Below the pieces are notes generated by a model. It had not been told where the DNA came from. It saw only the letters and a list, made by a program, of their open reading frames with translations, and did no database searches. Made by a program: the position numbers and the translations under genes. From positions 495,281-559,280 of the forward strand of contig NC_006679.1 of the NCBI RefSeq assembly GCF_000091045.1: DNA of 64,000 nt, written 5' to 3'. Source of the DNA: Cryptococcus deneoformans JEC21 (Eukaryota > Basidiomycota > Tremellomycetes > Tremellales > Cryptococcaceae). Positions within the stretch are counted from its first letter, which is position 1. Each line of letters starts with the position of its first letter. Below are positions 60,701 to 64,000 of the stretch, piece after piece.

Positions 60701-62098
60701 GCTAAAGCCATGATGCGCCGACGGGCGTGTAAGTATGGTTCCAGTTTGATCCGAAAAAAAGGGAAGGGAAATGTTTTACTCAACTGGCCGCTGTGCAGTG
60801 CACTATGTCGAGGCTAGAGATGATCTCGAGATCAAGGTGGCCAAGATCAACAGAAGATTGCTAAAGCTTATCCAAGAAGGTGAACATGTACGTATCCTTT
60901 TTTTTCGTTCAGTCTACCTCGTAAACCAACTGCTAACCCTTGGAAATTAGTGGAAAAGTCAATTCGAGACGTTTGAAAAGTATGCCGACAAGCTCACGAA
61001 TGAAGCGAACGAGTTGAAAATCAAGATTGAGAGGGAGCGGCGCGAGGCAAAGCGTCTTTCCAGCAGTAAGGGTTGTTTGTTCAAAAAGATAGGAATGGAA
61101 CTGAGGAAAAATCAGTTGCCAATGAGCAAACGCAAGTCAATTTGGAACTCGAAGAAAAGCTGGAAAACACTGAGACTGCTCGTGCAGAAGCAATGCGGCA
61201 GTTATCGGATATGCATCAATCGTACGTAACCTTTTCTTTTTCCAGAAACAGGGGTAATCTTGAAACAGGATCCAAGAGCTTGAACGTGAGCGGGAAGAAA
61301 TCATAAACTCTATCGAGATGCAAATCGGCGGCGCACTCGATCACTACTTGCCACAACGCCCACCGTCTCCTTCCATTTCTTCTCCTTCTTCGCGACCTGG
61401 TACGCCGGGCGATGCCCTTGCGTCACCTACCACGGGAAACAGCCACGGTTCTCTTTCCGAGGACGCAGCATGTCGGAAGAGCAAGGAGAGGCCGATGACT
61501 GCCGATTCTCAGCAGAGTTTCAAGAGTGGGATGAGCGGGATGACAGGGCTGAGTGTGTTGGGACATGCGAGGGGTGAGAGAAGGAGAAGAGAAAGCGTGG
61601 TGGATACTTTACGCACTGGAGGAGACGGGAGGGCGTATACAGGGGCTCTGGATATAGCGCAGAGGGTCGCGAATATACATGCCAAAGTGAATCCCGTTTC
61701 GCCTTTTTTTTAAAAAATTGCTAACGTGGGGATAGCTCGAGATGGCGCTTGGTGTGGTTGCACGACAAAACGCGAGTGGCGAGGGTGAGGGTGAGACGAG
61801 TGCCGATATGACTCTTACGAACCCTCCGCACGATACCATCTCGACGGACGGTGCGCTTGTAACGTCAGAGCCGACGCCTGGAGAAGAAAGTGACGACGGG
61901 ACTGAGAAAGGCAGTCGTACCGGCTCATGTTTACTCGTTCGCGACGGTTCGGATTCGGATCTGGGGAGCTGGGGTTCTACGGCGGCGCCTGGGGATGATG
62001 ATGGGGAGGAAAAGGTAAAAGAATGGGTAGAGGATGACGGGCTGAACAAGCGGTTGAGTGGATTGTCGACGACGATTCATTTCGGCAAGGCGATGTAA
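57756..62098 (+). CDS. DENN-domain protein (Rab GEF type) with coiled coil
   Basis: ATG 57756: MTLGGSLGRSSSHKNKKIHR and a Ser/Pro-rich head. The upstream DENN part is KLASLYLVSGLGK-STAEWS, LADTFRGVQPLEDSLGLFWR, then VNSVLAPPATFHAFTFTIPR, LSFYGVTLTVWTHADKNRAV and FWMPYAITL-VSRYPIYDTLQ DYLGLS. The central DENN core follows: FQALDLDHIIICAE, SGRIIFCSKHPAMLNIAVSS, LVELGGWNGVAVPVIHA, RDATFIIEDPGPFIIGL, EVVIVDLDSN. Then a basic linker, a long coiled coil (VHYVEARDDLEIKVAKINRR, KSQFETFEKYADKLTNEANE, ELEREREEIINSIEMQIGGA) and an acidic tail ending TIHFGKAM. About a dozen introns. DENN proteins activate Rab GTPases; the partner Rab cannot be told here. Confidence 0.83.
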
Positions 62099-62400
62099 GG
62101 CGCGCGGAGTGGTGATACATGGCGGCGAGCTCGACTGTGTATTAGAAGTGTGTTATTTTAAAGCAACGATGTAGCGAGATGTAAAATAAATGGAATGGCG
62201 AGGCGGATGGAGTAATAAGCGAAGATGTGCGATGGAATCAGCTGACGGCGTGTAGCGGTGACGCCGTTGACATTCGAAATAACAATTCTTGGCAAATGAG
62301 GGGCGAGGTGGAAAAAAAAGGAGGTTTAGCAGGGTCATTCTTGAGTCTACCAGTCTACAGTCTACAGTCTATAGTATCCTCGTATATACCACCTTTCAGC
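62099..62400. other. Spacer with AGTCTAC tandem motif
   Basis: 302 bp after the DENN stop. AGTCTAC-type units repeat at about 62345-62371. Probably the core promoter of the next transcript. Confidence 0.4.
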
Positions 62401-62593
62401 ATGTCGATCTCGACTCCAAATAAAAGGTCAACGCCCCCCGAGTTACAGCCCCTTGTCAGCCGGACGACGGGCGGGACGACGCCGACATCGAGCTCGTCGT
62501 TCAGCTCTTTCCGCGACAAGATGGTGCGGGCGCTGAGTCCGAATAGGGATAGCGGCGGGGAGGTCAGAGGGGGGAGAAGGCCTAGCTGGGGAG
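62401..62593 (+). CDS. Candidate first exon, Ser/Thr/Pro-rich
   Basis: ATG 62401 opens 64 codons (MSISTPNKRSTPPELQPLVS ... RALSPNRDSGGEVRGGRRPS WG), ending in a good donor G|GTGAGT at 62594. No domain. The phase fits an acceptor CTCCAG just before 62965, which would give ...WG-ATMSLAEERG and make this the first exon of the PAR32-like gene with an intron of 371 bp, long for this genome. The alternative is a separate small gene, or chance. Confidence 0.4.
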
Positions 62594-62865
62594 GTGAGTG
62601 GCTGTTTTTGGACTATGCCTGGGATATATCCGTATGGTGTGGAGGCCGCGACGGGTCTTGATCGGGAGAGATGGGGGGTGTCCGTCGGGAACGGCGGGTT
62701 TTTATTCTGCGACGGTTATTCCTGCAAATGAATAAACAGCCCAAAAGGGGAGGGGGCTGGCCGGAAAGTGTCTGCCTGCTGCAACGAGGATGGAAGCGGG
62801 GAGAGATAAGGAGACGGCTGGCCAATCAGCGTGCGGCGGCGGATCCTCTGTTCCCGGCTGTCCAG

Positions 62866-62892
62866 AGATAATCGGGGGGGGGGGGATTATCT
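62866..62892. repeat. 7-bp inverted repeat around a G12 run
   Basis: AGATAAT (62866-62872), then C and twelve Gs, then ATTATCT (62886-62892): perfect arms with a G-run loop. Each arm also contains a GATA-factor core (AGATAA/TTATCT). It lies 79 bp upstream of the PAR32-like ATG at 62971. Confidence 0.75.
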
Positions 62893-62970
62893 GCTGCCCC
62901 ATCGCGTTGCCACCGCATAACATCCCTCTTGCATCCACCCGTCGCTTCTCCGCTAACTCCTCCAGCAACC

Positions 62971-64000
62971 ATGTCCCTAGCTGAAGAACGCGGCCGCCAG
63001 CCAGGCCATGTCGTACGTCCCCGCCGCCCACACGCCCGCTGATGTCCCCCCGCCAGGTGTCCACAGGCCGCGGCGGCGCTGGCAACCTCGTAGCCCACGC
63101 CATCCCCGACGACGATTTCGTACCCGGTGCTGAACGCGGCCGTGAGCTGTCGCCACACCCAAACGCCAACGAGCATGTGCGTCCGTGTGCCGTCGGATGC
63201 AGAGGATAGCTGACAGGGCCGCCAGGTGACCCGTTCTGGCCGCGGAGGCGCAGGCAACATCCGTCCTTCCTCCCACTCACGCACCCGCGAGGACATCAAG
63301 CAAGAGGCCGAGGAGGACGCGCTCCAGGAACAGCTCATTGCCGATGCGCGCGGTCGTCAGGCCGAGCAGGCGTTCTCCACCGGACGTGGTGGCGTTGGGA
63401 ACATCTCCAGGAGCAGGAGTAGGTCCAAGGCGAGGACGCCGAGGGGTGAGAGCTCGACTCGCCGAGAGACAAGTGCGCTTGGGCTCGGGAGGAGGACGAC
63501 GAGGGACGCGGTCACCACCGGAAGGGGAGGGTTCGGCAACATCTCGGAAGAAAAGGAGAAGAACTCGATCGAGCTCGAAAAGGCGAGTTTCCCGTCTTTC
63601 TATATCTATCTGCTCTTGCTGATGCTCATTCACAGGAGGCTGCCCGAGACCAGTACGAAGCCAATGTCCTCGCCAAGTACACCACCAACGAAGCTGCCCA
63701 CCCGCACGCATACGCGACAGGTAAAGGCGGCGCCGGCAACGTCGTGACCCCTGCTGCTCACTCTGTCGAGCCTGATGTAGCCGCTTTGAGCTTGGAGGAT
63801 AGGGAGGAGAGAGAGGCACATGCCAAAGTGCATGCCAACGAGACGGGGCAATGGGTGCCTTCCGGAAGAGGGTGAGTCTGCTGCGCCCGTGATGGGCGGA
63901 CAAGAGAGGCTGACCGTTGCCAAACCGATTAGTGGGGCCGGGAATATGCACCACCGCACCAATGACAACTCGCATTCCCCGGCGCAGGACGAACGTGGGC
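62971..64000 (+). CDS. PAR32-like GRGGAGN-repeat protein (DUF3602), 3' end outside window
   Basis: ATG 62971: MSLAEERGRQPGHV, intron, VSTGRGGAGNLVAHAIPDDD, intron, VTRSGRGGAGNIRPSSHSRT, then AFSTGRGGVGNISRSRSRSK and VTTGRGGFGNIS. After another intron come ARDQYEANVLAKYTTNEAAH, YATGKGGAGNVVTPAA and VPSGRG-GAGNMHHRTNDN. At least six (S/T)G(R/K)GG(A/V/F)GN motifs, the mark of fungal DUF3602/Par32-type proteins, mostly disordered. In yeast, Par32 is phosphorylated on TORC1 inhibition and inhibits ammonium transporters Mep1/Mep3; here the AMT gene lies about 6.5 kb upstream. The gene runs off the right edge. The N-terminus could be longer if 62401-62593 is spliced on. Confidence 0.82.

Noticed and set aside
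63277..63975. 232-codon minus-strand ORF at the right edge
   Set aside because: Antisense of the Gly/Arg-rich PAR32-like exons.
1..64000. CRISPR arrays, bacterial operons or prophage
   Set aside because: Dense spliceosomal introns and eukaryotic gene content throughout; no regularly spaced repeats apart from the 3 x 32-bp array.

Overview
This is fungal nuclear DNA from a basidiomycete, very probably the Cryptococcus neoformans/gattii complex or a close relative. Almost every gene is broken by many short introns (about 45-70 bp) with GTNNGT donors and a CTRAC-like branch site just before the acceptor. Genes are tightly packed on both strands. Several proteins (BCK1-type MAPKKK, class I phosphomannose isomerase, AMT/MEP ammonium transporter, fungal STB6-like protein) are typical fungal families. 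A run of 85 Ns shows that this is a draft assembly.

Layout. 1-25.3 kb is ordinary gene-dense sequence: COX19 (copper/complex IV assembly), an STB6-like protein, an intron-containing tRNA-Arg(ACG), SSH4 (Rsp5 adaptor), PRI2 (primase large subunit), WBP1 (oligosaccharyltransferase), MAN1 (phosphomannose isomerase), GLE1 (mRNA export), NCA2 (mitochondrial), a multi-pass membrane protein, YOS9 (ERAD lectin), a Ca3427-like periplasmic-binding-fold protein and a pyridoxamine-phosphate-oxidase-like flavoprotein. 25.3-31.4 kb is a gene-poor accessory island with a decayed PIF/Harbinger transposase, a Ty3/gypsy reverse-transcriptase fragment and diverged repeats. 31.4-40.1 kb holds a centrin-like protein with GGF repeats, a four-helix MARVEL-like protein, a wrecked copy of an SMP-30-type lactonase (split by the assembly gap and a 100-bp repeat) and the intact membrane-anchored lactonase. 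41.9-62.1 kb carries BCK1 (cell-wall-integrity MAPKKK), a viroplasmin-domain protein, a hotdog thioesterase, an ammonium transporter (probably AMT2) and a DENN-domain protein. The window ends inside a PAR32-like GRGGAGN-repeat gene.

Functional links. WBP1 and MAN1 (supplying mannose for N-glycans) are tail-to-tail neighbours, and YOS9, which reads N-glycans on misfolded proteins, lies 8 kb away. The ammonium transporter and the PAR32-like gene sit about 6.5 kb apart, both with AGATAA (GATA-factor) motifs upstream; in yeast Par32 inhibits the Mep transporters. PRI2 has two ACGCGT cell-cycle boxes in its promoter.

No obviously new defence or mobile system was found. The most interesting points are the gap and repeat inside the decayed lactonase, the centrin-like GGF-repeat protein, the AMT/PAR32 nitrogen neighbourhood, and the accessory island as a possible rearrangement junction. 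All gene calls are by eye from translation; intron borders are exact only where stated.
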